Assembly: GCF_003426025.1 (NCBI RefSeq)
Contig: NZ_QJSH01000001.1
Location: 186,001-250,000 of the forward strand
Source of the DNA: Paraliobacillus quinghaiensis
GTDB lineage: Bacteria > Bacillota > Bacilli > Bacillales > Amphibacillaceae
Reading direction: 5' to 3'
Length of the DNA stretch: 64,000 nucleotides
Shown: positions 17,837 through 26,004 of the stretch, one piece after another
Position numbering within the stretch: position 1 is the stretch's first letter
How the letters are laid out: every line of letters starts with the position of its first letter
Program-made: the position numbers and the translations under genes
The notes under the pieces: generated by a model
Told to the model about the DNA's origin: nothing
Database searches by the model: none
What the model saw: the letters and a program-made list of their open reading frames with translations, nothing else

Positions 17837-17908
17837 TGTTTCGAAATTTCTGGCAAAATAAACGTAATACTGTTTATAATAAAAATCGAATGAAATTATG
17901 GTGATAAA

Positions 17909-18643
17909 ATGTCTAATAATGAAGAACGTTTACAAAAAGTAATTGCACAAAGTGGTGTAACATCAAGAAGAAAAGCTGAAAAACTTATCGAGGATGGTAA
18001 AGTTAAAGTCAATGGCAAGACTGTTAAAACATTAGGTACGAAAGTTACACAAGACGATAAAGTTGAAGTAGATGGCCTGCCACTTGAAAAGGAACAGCCA
18101 GTTTATTATGTTTTGTACAAACCAAGAGGAGTTATTTCTAGCCTTAAAGATGATAAAGGGCGAAAAGTAATCACGGATCTTATGCATGGATTAAAAGAAC
18201 GTGTCTATCCTGTGGGAAGATTAGATTACGATACTTCAGGTATAATGTTATTAACTAATGATGGAGACTTCGCACAAATGCTGATGCATCCTAGTCATGA
18301 AGTTGACAAAGTTTATGTCGCGAAAATAGAAGGGATTCCATCTAAAGAAGCTGTTAAGGCTTTAAGAAAAGGTGTTAAATCTGAAGGTGAAGAATTAAAA
18401 GCTGTTCATGTTAAAATATTATCAACAGATGAGCAAAAGAAGACAACTATTATGCAAATAGTCTTACATCAAGGAAAAAATCGTCAAGTAAGAAGAATGT
18501 TTGAAGCTGTTAATCATCCAGTTATGAAATTAAAAAGAGAGCAATACGGCCTTCTTACACTTCAAGGAATGCAGCCTGGCGACTATCGCGAATTAACTCC
18601 ACATGAAGTGAAACAGTTACGCAATCAGTCAAAACGAACATAA
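17909..18643 (+). CDS. rluB: 23S rRNA pseudouridine synthase RluB
   Basis: Modifies a uridine in helix 89-region 23S rRNA near the peptidyl transferase centre. 244 residues: an N-terminal S4 RNA-binding domain (3-60) and a RsuA-type catalytic domain, with the aspartate D106 in GRLDYDTSG. GKNRQVRRM near the end is the family motif III. It precedes resD, whereas in B. subtilis resABC lies between the two. Confidence 0.94.
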   Translation: MSNNEERLQKVIAQSGVTSRRKAEKLIEDGKVKVNGKTVKTLGTKVTQDDKVEVDGLPLEKEQPVYYVLYKPRGVISSLKDDKGRKVITDLMHGLKERVYPVGRLDYDTSGIMLLTNDGDFAQMLMHPSHEVDKVYVAKIEGIPSKEAVKALRKGVKSEGEELKAVHVKILSTDEQKKTTIMQIVLHQGKNRQVRRMFEAVNHPVMKLKREQYGLLTLQGMQPGDYRELTPHEVKQLRNQSKRT

Positions 18644-18879
18644 TAGAGTTGAATAAAATATAAAGTTTTTAGGGTGTAGACTTAAATCGTCTTGTCGGGC
18701 AATACTTGTATGAACATTGGTGCGCCAATGTTACAATTAATGATAGAATGCTACAATACATCTGTATGATGCAAAAAATGTAGAAGAATGGATTGAGCAG
18801 ACGAACCTTCGTTGTAATTTACTACTAAGAGAGAAGCGTTATTTTTGGGGATGAGTGTGGATAGAAAGGGGTATTTGGG
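18644..18879 (+). other. 236-base intergenic region with a palindrome
   Basis: Occupies the place of resABC on the B. subtilis map. It holds no convincing reading frame. A perfect palindrome, ACATTGG-tgcg-CCAATGT (18714-18731), stands out; no T-run follows it, so it looks like an operator or small structure rather than a terminator. Confidence 0.6.
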
Positions 18880-19596
18880 ATGGATGAAAATAATAATATA
18901 CTCATAGTGGAAGATGAAGATAGAATTAGAAGATTGCTACGTATGTATTTAGAACGAGAAGGATACAGTGTTGAAGAAGCTGAAGACGGTGAAATCGGCT
19001 TAGAACTTGCATTGAAGAATGACTTTACTTTAATTATTCTTGATCTAATGCTACCTGGTGAAAATGGAATAGAAGTTTGCAGAAAGATTCGGGAAGAAAA
19101 GGCAACACCAATTATCATGCTAACCGCAAAAGGGGAAGAGGCAAATCGTGTGGAAGGATTCGAAGTGGGCACTGATGATTATATAGTAAAGCCATTTAGT
19201 CCACGTGAAGTCGTACTTCGAGTGAAGGCGTTATTGAGAAGGTCTTCTACTATTCCTGTACCTACTGCTGAAAGTAAAACAAAAGATGTACTAGAATTCG
19301 CACATATCCTAATTGATAACGATGCCCATCGTGTATTAGCAGATGGTGTTGAAGTAGGATTGACACCAAAAGAATACGAACTATTACATTTTTTGGCGAG
19401 TGCTCCTGATAAAGTGTTTGATCGTGAACGATTATTAAAGGAAGTCTGGAAGTATGAATTTTTTGGAGATCTACGTACTGTTGACACACATGTAAAACGA
19501 TTGCGTGAAAAATTAAATAAGGTTTCTAAAGATGCAGCAAAAATGATCGTAACAGTTTGGGGAGTAGGCTACAAGTTTGAAGTAGCAGAAGAATAA
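18880..19596 (+). CDS. resD: Response regulator ResD
   Basis: OmpR-type regulator of aerobic/anaerobic respiration genes. 238 residues: a receiver domain with phospho-acceptor D55 (LIILDLMLPG) and a C-terminal winged helix ending VWGVGYKFE. AAAGGGG lies about nine bases before ATG 18880. It overlaps resE by one base (TAATG). In B. subtilis ResD is co-transcribed with resABC; here those genes are missing, yet the regulator pair is kept. Confidence 0.92.
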   Translation: MDENNNILIVEDEDRIRRLLRMYLEREGYSVEEAEDGEIGLELALKNDFTLIILDLMLPGENGIEVCRKIREEKATPIIMLTAKGEEANRVEGFEVGTDDYIVKPFSPREVVLRVKALLRRSSTIPVPTAESKTKDVLEFAHILIDNDAHRVLADGVEVGLTPKEYELLHFLASAPDKVFDRERLLKEVWKYEFFGDLRTVDTHVKRLREKLNKVSKDAAKMIVTVWGVGYKFEVAEE

Positions 19597-21356
19597 TGTT
19601 TTTTTGGAGAAGTGTAGTTGGGAAACTTTGGTTTACATTTTTACTAGTAATTTTTATTGTTTTGGCTATTATTAGTTTTTTTCTACTAGAGTTCTTTGAG
19701 CAATACCATACTGATCAAGCACAACACAAGCTATTAGAAACAGGAAAGCAAGTTTCTACATTGTTGGTCGATTATCAAGATCGTGATCTTGTTGAAGACA
19801 TAGCAGAAACTATTAAAGATTCTTCAAGTCGCATTTTTATTCTATATCATGAACAAAACAGTAGCTGGATTTCTGATAGTAGCGATGAGTCTCTGCCAAC
19901 TATTTCTCAAGAATGGCTTTTAGAAAATGACGATTTTTCTTCTTTCTGGGATGAACAAATAGATGAAATAGAGCAAACAAGTATTGTGAATGGCAAGCAG
20001 TTACTGATTAGTGGATTAAGAACGAACAATAATGCAGGGACTATTTTTGTTTACCAATCATCAAATATTGTTTCAGCTACTTCGGATCAAACCACACGTA
20101 TTATTCTGTTAGCAGCAGCAATAGCAATTGTCTTAATGACAATTTTTGCATTTTTTCTATCTACACGAATTACTGCACCATTAATTAAAATGCGTGAAGG
20201 TGCACTTGAATTAGCCAAAGGTGAGTTTAGAACGAAAATACCTATCTTAACTCATGATGAAATTGGTGAATTGTCCATGGCGTTTAACCGAATGGGAAGA
20301 CAGTTACATTACAATATTGATGCATTACGTCAAGAAAAAGAGCAATTATATAGCATTTTACATTCAATGGCAGACGGTGTTATCACAATAAATAGGGAAG
20401 GTTCTGTTGTTGTATCTAATCCACCTATTGAAAATTTTTTACAGAATTGGCGTTATCAATTAAACATGGACGATGAAGCTGCCTTACCTGATGAAATGAT
20501 GTCATTAATGGACGAAGTTATTACAGAAGAGTCGGAATTACTACGTGAAGTAACTATCCAGGGACGTAACTGGGTTATGATTATGTCACCATTGTATGAT
20601 CAGACCAATGTCCGTGGAGTTGTAGCTGTAATCCGAGACATGACAGAAGAGCGCAAAATGGACAAGTTACGTGAAGAGTTTATAGCTAATGTTTCACACG
20701 AGTTACGAACACCTATATCTCTTTTGCAGGGGTATAGTGAAGCAATAGTTGATGATATCGCTGAATCGAATGAAGAAAAGAATGAGTTAGCCCAAATTAT
20801 TCATGATGAATCGTTACGTATGGGTAGGTTAGTTAATGAATTACTAGACCTTGCTAGAATTAAAGCGGGACACATTCAATTGAAAAAAGAAAATATTCAG
20901 GTCGAATTATTTCTTGATCGGATCATTCGTAAGTTTCAAGGCTTAGCAACTAAAAAAGATATTAAATTAAACCAAAATAATGATAATAAAACATTATCAT
21001 TATTTATTGATCCAGACCGAATGGAACAAGTGTTTACTAATTTAATTGACAATGCTATTCAGCACACACAGGAACATGGTCACATCTTGGTTTCTGCTAA
21101 AGACGAAAGGGATTATATACAATTTTCAATTGCCGACAATGGTTCAGGAATTGAAGAAGATGACTTGCCATTTGTGTTTGAAAGATTCTATAAGGCTGAC
21201 AAGTCTAGAAAACGTCAAGCTGGCAAAAAAGGTACAGGTCTGGGTTTGGCTATTGCCAAAAATATTGTTGAAGCACACAAAGGATTTATTACGGTACAAA
21301 GTAAGAAAAATGAGGGTACCAGCTTTACCTTTAGAATTCCGAAAAATATTAAGTGA
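19596..21356 (+). CDS. resE: Sensor histidine kinase ResE
   Basis: Membrane sensor paired with ResD. 586 residues: membrane helices at 8-33 and 166-189 flanking an extracytoplasmic domain, then HAMP (190-240), PAS (about 250-350), the phospho-histidine H368 in NVSHELRTP, and an ATPase domain with DNAIQH, DNGSGI and GTGLGLAI boxes. The domain order is that of B. subtilis ResE. The start overlaps the resD stop. Confidence 0.93.
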   Translation: MFFWRSVVGKLWFTFLLVIFIVLAIISFFLLEFFEQYHTDQAQHKLLETGKQVSTLLVDYQDRDLVEDIAETIKDSSSRIFILYHEQNSSWISDSSDESLPTISQEWLLENDDFSSFWDEQIDEIEQTSIVNGKQLLISGLRTNNNAGTIFVYQSSNIVSATSDQTTRIILLAAAIAIVLMTIFAFFLSTRITAPLIKMREGALELAKGEFRTKIPILTHDEIGELSMAFNRMGRQLHYNIDALRQEKEQLYSILHSMADGVITINREGSVVVSNPPIENFLQNWRYQLNMDDEAALPDEMMSLMDEVITEESELLREVTIQGRNWVMIMSPLYDQTNVRGVVAVIRDMTEERKMDKLREEFIANVSHELRTPISLLQGYSEAIVDDIAESNEEKNELAQIIHDESLRMGRLVNELLDLARIKAGHIQLKKENIQVELFLDRIIRKFQGLATKKDIKLNQNNDNKTLSLFIDPDRMEQVFTNLIDNAIQHTQEHGHILVSAKDERDYIQFSIADNGSGIEEDDLPFVFERFYKADKSRKRQAGKKGTGLGLAIAKNIVEAHKGFITVQSKKNEGTSFTFRIPKNIK

Positions 21357-21363
21357 ATAAATA

Positions 21364-21541
21364 GTTTGATTGGTGTAAGCACTACAACAGGGAATCTGGT
21401 GGAAAACCAGAACTGTCCTCGCAACTGTAAATACAAACGAAATGAACATATCCACTATATAATAATTTTTTATATGGGAAGGGTTCAGATTAGGTGAATG
21501 TATAAGTCAGTAGACCTACCAATTAATCTAGTTAATCAAAC
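21364..21541 (+). ncRNA. Cobalamin riboswitch (aptamer)
   Basis: The conserved B12-box core is visible: GGAATCTGGTGGAAAACCAG, then AACTGTCCTCGCAACTGTAA, then AGTCAGTAGACCTACC near 21505-21520. Helix P1 closes the aptamer: GTTTGATT (21364-21371) pairs with AATCAAAC (21534-21541). It lies 110 bases upstream of a lipoprotein gene and controls it and the S-component gene. Confidence 0.92.
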
Positions 21542-21643
21542 CTTCGAGGATTGAGCGTTTGATTTGACCTTATTTAATTGTGGTTATTAGGATAACGTTT
21601 AAACCTCCATAGGTAAATTATTTTAAAATAAAAATTATGGAGG
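21534..21643 (+). promoter_or_regulatory. Riboswitch expression platform with SD-sequestering hairpin
   Basis: The P1 3' strand AATCAAAC (21534-21541) can pair instead with a second GTTTGATT at 21557-21564. Further down, CCTCCATA (21604-21611) is exactly complementary to TATGGAGG (21636-21643), which contains the ribosome site of the lipoprotein. This suggests control of translation initiation. The connection between the two switches is inferred. Confidence 0.75.
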
Positions 21644-21651
21644 AATAAAGT

Positions 21652-22047
21652 ATGAAAAAACAAATTATTTTACTTTTTACATTATTAATCAGTCTCACAA
21701 TTCTATTTGGATGTGCTGAACCGGAACCAAATGATTCTACTTCAGAAAGTAATAGCGATGATACTGTAACAATCACTATTTCAAAGGATAACGGAGCAGA
21801 AGTGATTTCAACAAAATCTGTTGGAATTGAGCAAGATGACGTACTATTAGATGTTTTAAGAGAGAATTTTGAAGTTGAAGTTACTAGTGCTGGATTTGTA
21901 ACATCAATTGAGGGCATTTCACAGGATGATGATCAACAACTTTATTGGTTATATGAGGTGAATGGAGAATCTCCAAATGTTGGTGCTGGTGAATACAATT
22001 TGTCACCAGATGATGTTGTCGTATTTGATTTACATGGTATGGATTAG
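21652..22047 (+). CDS. DUF4430 lipoprotein, probable cobalamin-capture protein
   Basis: 131 residues. A lipoprotein signal ends in the lipobox LFGC with C21 as the lipidated residue. A low-complexity Ser/Asp/Glu linker follows (22-42), then a DUF4430 domain, related to the C-terminal domain of transcobalamin, with LDVLRENF, the aromatic WLYEVNG and GAGEYNLSPDDVVVFDL segments. Under a cobalamin riboswitch and beside an ECF S-component, it probably binds corrinoids at the outer face of the membrane. That function is inferred from context; no binding residue can be proven here. Confidence 0.82.
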   Translation: MKKQIILLFTLLISLTILFGCAEPEPNDSTSESNSDDTVTITISKDNGAEVISTKSVGIEQDDVLLDVLRENFEVEVTSAGFVTSIEGISQDDDQQLYWLYEVNGESPNVGAGEYNLSPDDVVVFDLHGMD

Positions 22048-22050
22048 TAA

Positions 22051-22551
22051 ATGAGGATTCAAAAAACTTATAAAATTACATTAATAGCCATGTTAGCGGC
22101 CTTAAGTGTTGTAGGAAGAGTCTCATTTCAGTTTCTTCCTAATATTCAACCAGTTACAACGATAATAATCATATCCGGTTTTTTCTTAGGAATAATTCCC
22201 GCAATTTTGTTAGCCGTGTTATCAACATATCTATCAAATTTATTCTTGGGTATGGGAATTTGGACAGTTTGGCAAATAATTGCTTGGGCATTGATTGGGA
22301 TGGGAAGTGGCTTACTAGGGAAATTTTCAGTTAAATACCCAACTTTCCTATTAACTGCTTTTGGGCTTTTTGCTGGTTTTTTTTATGGAGCTGTTTTTGC
22401 TCTTACAAACTATTTTATATCTGGAAAATTTTTAGGATATTACCTTGCGGGTCTGCCTTTTGATTTTTATCATGCGATTGGAAATTCTTTTTTTGTAGTA
22501 CTATTATACAAACCTCTAGCTTTGATTTTCAAGAAATACCTACATAAATAA
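22051..22551 (+). CDS. ECF transporter S-component, probably cobalamin
   Basis: 166 residues with about five or six membrane helices and the small-residue-rich first helix (ITLIAMLAALSVVGRV) of ECF substrate-binding subunits. It starts four bases after the lipoprotein stop and shares its riboswitch, so vitamin B12 or a precursor is the likely substrate (CbrT-like). The energising module (EcfA, EcfA', EcfT) is not nearby and is presumably shared from elsewhere, as in group II ECF transporters. Confidence 0.82.
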   Translation: MRIQKTYKITLIAMLAALSVVGRVSFQFLPNIQPVTTIIIISGFFLGIIPAILLAVLSTYLSNLFLGMGIWTVWQIIAWALIGMGSGLLGKFSVKYPTFLLTAFGLFAGFFYGAVFALTNYFISGKFLGYYLAGLPFDFYHAIGNSFFVVLLYKPLALIFKKYLHK

Positions 22552-22564
22552 ATATTATAAGTAT

Positions 22565-22591
22565 TGTAACTTTCATGTGCTGGTGTGCGAC
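22565..22591 (+). promoter_or_regulatory. Sigma-X autoregulatory promoter
   Basis: TGTAAC (22565-22570), 17 bases, CGAC (22588-22591). This exactly fits the sigma-X consensus TGTAAC-N17-CGAC and lies 30 bases before sigX. Confidence 0.85.
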
Positions 22592-22620
22592 TAATTATGT
22601 ATGGACGGGAGGTCTTATAG

Positions 22621-23151
22621 TTGAAGGCCACGTTTGAAATATTTTATGAAAAATATCATCAAGATTTATTTCAATATATTTTTTATATGGTTAAGGATAA
22701 AACACTAACAGAAGATATTATTCAAGAAGTTTATATTAAAGTTCTTAGGGCACATGATTCTTTCCGAGGGGAGAGCAGTGAAAAGACATGGCTTTTTTCA
22801 ATAGCTAGACATACTACAATGGATTATTTTCGTAAACAACAACGTAAACGACAACAAATTGTAGATTTTTTTAACTGGGATAAAAGTGATCCCCAATTAA
22901 AAGATGAAGCTTCTTTACCTGAAGAAGTTGTTATCTTAGATGATGAAATGCAAACTATATACAAACAACTAGATCAGTGTAGTACAGATCAAAAAAATGT
23001 AATTATCTTAAGATATATACAATCATTTTCTATCCAAGAAACAGCTGAAATTATGAATTGTTCAACAAGTAAAGTAAAAACTACACAACATCGTGCACTT
23101 AAAAAGTTACAAGAATTAATGCGTGCTTCCAACATAGAAAGGGGGGAATAG
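22621..23151 (+). CDS. sigX: ECF sigma factor SigX
   Basis: 176-residue extracytoplasmic-function sigma factor. Region 2 has EDIIQEVYIKVLRAHDSFRGES and region 4 has SIQETAEIMNCSTSKVKTTQHRALKKL. In B. subtilis SigX controls cell-envelope modification and resistance to cationic peptides. TTG start supported by GGGAGGT at 22607-22613, eight bases away. The promoter upstream is of sigma-X type, indicating positive autoregulation. It forms an operon with rsiX. Confidence 0.92.
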   Translation: MKATFEIFYEKYHQDLFQYIFYMVKDKTLTEDIIQEVYIKVLRAHDSFRGESSEKTWLFSIARHTTMDYFRKQQRKRQQIVDFFNWDKSDPQLKDEASLPEEVVILDDEMQTIYKQLDQCSTDQKNVIILRYIQSFSIQETAEIMNCSTSKVKTTQHRALKKLQELMRASNIERGE

Positions 23152-23153
23152 TC

Positions 23154-24368
23154 ATGAAACATAATAGAACCTCTGAAAATAACCTTGAACAGAAGTTGAA
23201 AAACATGCCTAAAATAAATGATAGTCAATCTAAAGATGTCTTATTTAACAAAATACAAGAAGAATTAACTTCCGAAAAAAAACAAAAACGTTATTTACCA
23301 TGGCTCATTCCTTCTTGTGTAGCACTTGTAGCGAGTGCATTAATTTTCATTTTTGTTCAAAGTTCAATTACCAGCCCTTTCGAAACGGCTAATGAAAAAA
23401 TTAGTGATAGTGATAGAATGACATCTTCTTCTGACGAATATCGGTATTCATTAACTGAAAGTGAAGAATTAACATTAGATTCAAGTGATGATGGTGCAGA
23501 CATAGATGGTGGCGAAGAGAGTACCATTATGCAAGATGCGGTTGAGAATATAGACAGTATGGTTTTCTATCAACAATATGAACAAGAAGAATTATTCACC
23601 ATTGCAGTAGCTGGTCAATATAACCAATATGCTATTCCTATTACACTTGTTGATGCATCTTCTACTGGAGATCCTATTGATTATTATAATCGAATTGATA
23701 CATTTGTAGACGAGGAAGCTTTAGGTGTTGCAACATTTCCCTTTAAAAATATTAAGTTTGAATTCACTAATAATAATCAACAAATTTACATGAAATTCCC
23801 TGAAGGTTACCAGTTTCCTGATGGAGAAAGTAACGCATATATGTTTCAGCAGATAGTAAATCTAATGTTCAGCTCATATGGTATTGATGAATTAATTATC
23901 CAATCAGATTCTGGTGAACAAGTAGATTTAGGGATATTTGGTACAAAAGAAACATTTCCTTTACAAGAAATTAAAAATCAAGTTTATAAAATTTATCAAT
24001 TAGAAGATAAACAAAGGTTACTTGTTCCTACTAGTAACAATCAGGTAGATACTATTGATGAAGCATTCAAAAACATGCAAATTAATGAAGAAGATTTTAA
24101 TGTAAAGGCACCTATCCCTTTAAATACCAGTTTTGAAATTATAGAGAAAGGGACAGAACAATTTACAATTGCTTTCTCTGAATTCGAGCAATTTGGTAAT
24201 AATCAAACTACAGCAAACATGATTGAAGCTGTTTTAATGACAGCTAAAAGTTTCGGTTATCAAACAGTTGAATTTATTATTCCGATTGATAACAAGATGG
24301 TCGGGGACTATGCAATTCAAGAAAGTATACCTGTCCCAGATGGTGTCAACCCAAAAATATTGCATTAA
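23154..24368 (+). CDS. rsiX: Anti-sigma-X factor RsiX
   Basis: 404 residues. A short cytoplasmic N-terminal anti-sigma region (1-47), one membrane helix (48-69) and a large extracytoplasmic domain of about 330 residues with an acidic linker. It lies two bases after sigX, as in B. subtilis, and is somewhat longer than RsiX there. It would hold SigX inactive at the membrane. The identification rests on position, topology and the characteristic C-terminal domain. Confidence 0.85.
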   Translation: MKHNRTSENNLEQKLKNMPKINDSQSKDVLFNKIQEELTSEKKQKRYLPWLIPSCVALVASALIFIFVQSSITSPFETANEKISDSDRMTSSSDEYRYSLTESEELTLDSSDDGADIDGGEESTIMQDAVENIDSMVFYQQYEQEELFTIAVAGQYNQYAIPITLVDASSTGDPIDYYNRIDTFVDEEALGVATFPFKNIKFEFTNNNQQIYMKFPEGYQFPDGESNAYMFQQIVNLMFSSYGIDELIIQSDSGEQVDLGIFGTKETFPLQEIKNQVYKIYQLEDKQRLLVPTSNNQVDTIDEAFKNMQINEEDFNVKAPIPLNTSFEIIEKGTEQFTIAFSEFEQFGNNQTTANMIEAVLMTAKSFGYQTVEFIIPIDNKMVGDYAIQESIPVPDGVNPKILH

Positions 24369-24494
24369 TTTAAAGTAGGAGTTCCTTCAAATCTTACGAC
24401 GTAGTTTAAATAATATACGCACTAGTAAGTCTTGATTTCTTACTCGCTACCAAATATTAAAAAGTACAATGACTGTTAAAAAATAGCTCATAAT

Positions 24495-24532
24495 AAAAGG
24501 AAGTGACCAATTGACTGGTCACTTCACTTTTA
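24495..24532. terminator. Bidirectional terminator between rsiX and fer
   Basis: AAAAG-GAAGTGACCA / TGGTCACTTC-a-CTTTT hairpin with an A-run before and a T-run after, serving both converging genes. Confidence 0.85.
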
Positions 24533-24541
24533 TGTATTGTT

Positions 24542-24799
<258 letters not shown>

Positions 24800-24935
24800 T
24801 CACCTCTTTAATACAGTAAAACTATTTTCCAATGTATCTTATTTTACATGTAATCTATTTATTTTGCAATAATCGACAAATAAGTTAAGTGAAGATAAGA
24901 TATTAGTAGTGATCAAAGTCGAAAGGAAGTAAAAA

Positions 24936-26000
24936 ATGATACTTGATTATATCATACTGCAATGTATTAAAAAGATAAAAAGTGAGCGCAGTACTGCTTC
25001 TATATTTCATTTACTTTCTGGTAAACGATCTGCACAGACATTGCAAGATGCAAATATGTATGAACTAACAGCATATTTCGGTATTTATAAAGGGATGCAT
25101 AGAAGTCTCTTTCAACAACAAATATATGAATTACAAAAAAAGAAGTACATTACACTAGACTCACAAGATAATGCGCATATTACAGGGGATGGAGATGCAT
25201 TTTTAAAAAAAGAAGAATACAATCACCTAATAAAAGATTTAAACGGAATGGAATATACCCGTAACAGTGATTTACTTTGGTTACGTCTACAACTGTGGAT
25301 ACAAACCTATACAAATATAGCGCATAACAATTATTTTTTTGTTGCAATTACCGACAACAAAGAAGTGCAATCGTGGGTCAAACAACATTATTCCAAGTAT
25401 AATGTATATATTAAAGAGTGGTTAACAGGTGTCTATCAAGAGCTGGAATATTTTTTGAAACAAATTGATTCGTTGCTAGCCGACCTATTTGTGGAGCGTT
25501 TATCAGGTTATAAAAAAATAGGTCTAACAAAAGATCAACTTGCAAAGAAATACTATGTAAAGGAAACTGATATTCACATCTATCAAACAATTGTTATTCA
25601 TAAATTGATAGTTCACATTGAAAGCAATTATAATAATTTAAAATACATTCAATGTTTTTATACTGACATTAATTCCGCAGAAAAATTTATGACTGATTCA
25701 GCGAAGAAAACAAATAGATGGTTAAATAAAGGTTTTGATTTGAATCATATCGCTAAAATTAGAAATCTGAAAATAAGTACAATACAAGACCACGTTATAG
25801 AAATTGCATTCACAGATTCTGACTTTGTTATAACTCAATTTGTTGAACAGAAAACGATAGATACAATTATTACAGCAGTAAAACAGTTGGATACAACCAA
25901 ATTAAAGCAGATTAAAAACTATTTAGAAGGCAGATACAGTTATTTCGAAATTCGTTTAGTATTAGCTTATTCAAAAACGAAAGCTATTGGAGGTGAATAA
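24936..26000 (+). CDS. ypbB: RecQ-associated HTH protein YpbB
   Basis: 354 residues. The family is defined by its constant position before recQ. A C-terminal helix-turn-helix region (about 275-350) fits the RQC-like/Helix-turn-helix domain; the middle is alpha-helical with many Lys and Tyr. It lies four bases before the recQ start, so the two are translated from one message. Exact function is unknown; a role with the helicase is inferred. AAAGGAAG precedes the ATG. Confidence 0.85.
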   Translation: MILDYIILQCIKKIKSERSTASIFHLLSGKRSAQTLQDANMYELTAYFGIYKGMHRSLFQQQIYELQKKKYITLDSQDNAHITGDGDAFLKKEEYNHLIKDLNGMEYTRNSDLLWLRLQLWIQTYTNIAHNNYFFVAITDNKEVQSWVKQHYSKYNVYIKEWLTGVYQELEYFLKQIDSLLADLFVERLSGYKKIGLTKDQLAKKYYVKETDIHIYQTIVIHKLIVHIESNYNNLKYIQCFYTDINSAEKFMTDSAKKTNRWLNKGFDLNHIAKIRNLKISTIQDHVIEIAFTDSDFVITQFVEQKTIDTIITAVKQLDTTKLKQIKNYLEGRYSYFEIRLVLAYSKTKAIGGE

Positions 26001-26004
26001 TACG

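Noticed and set aside
24399-24440. Third, degenerate copy of the dispersed repeat
   Set aside because: The sequence has AATATACG and ACTAGTAAG in the inverted sense, but the 18-base core is missing; similarity is too short to count.
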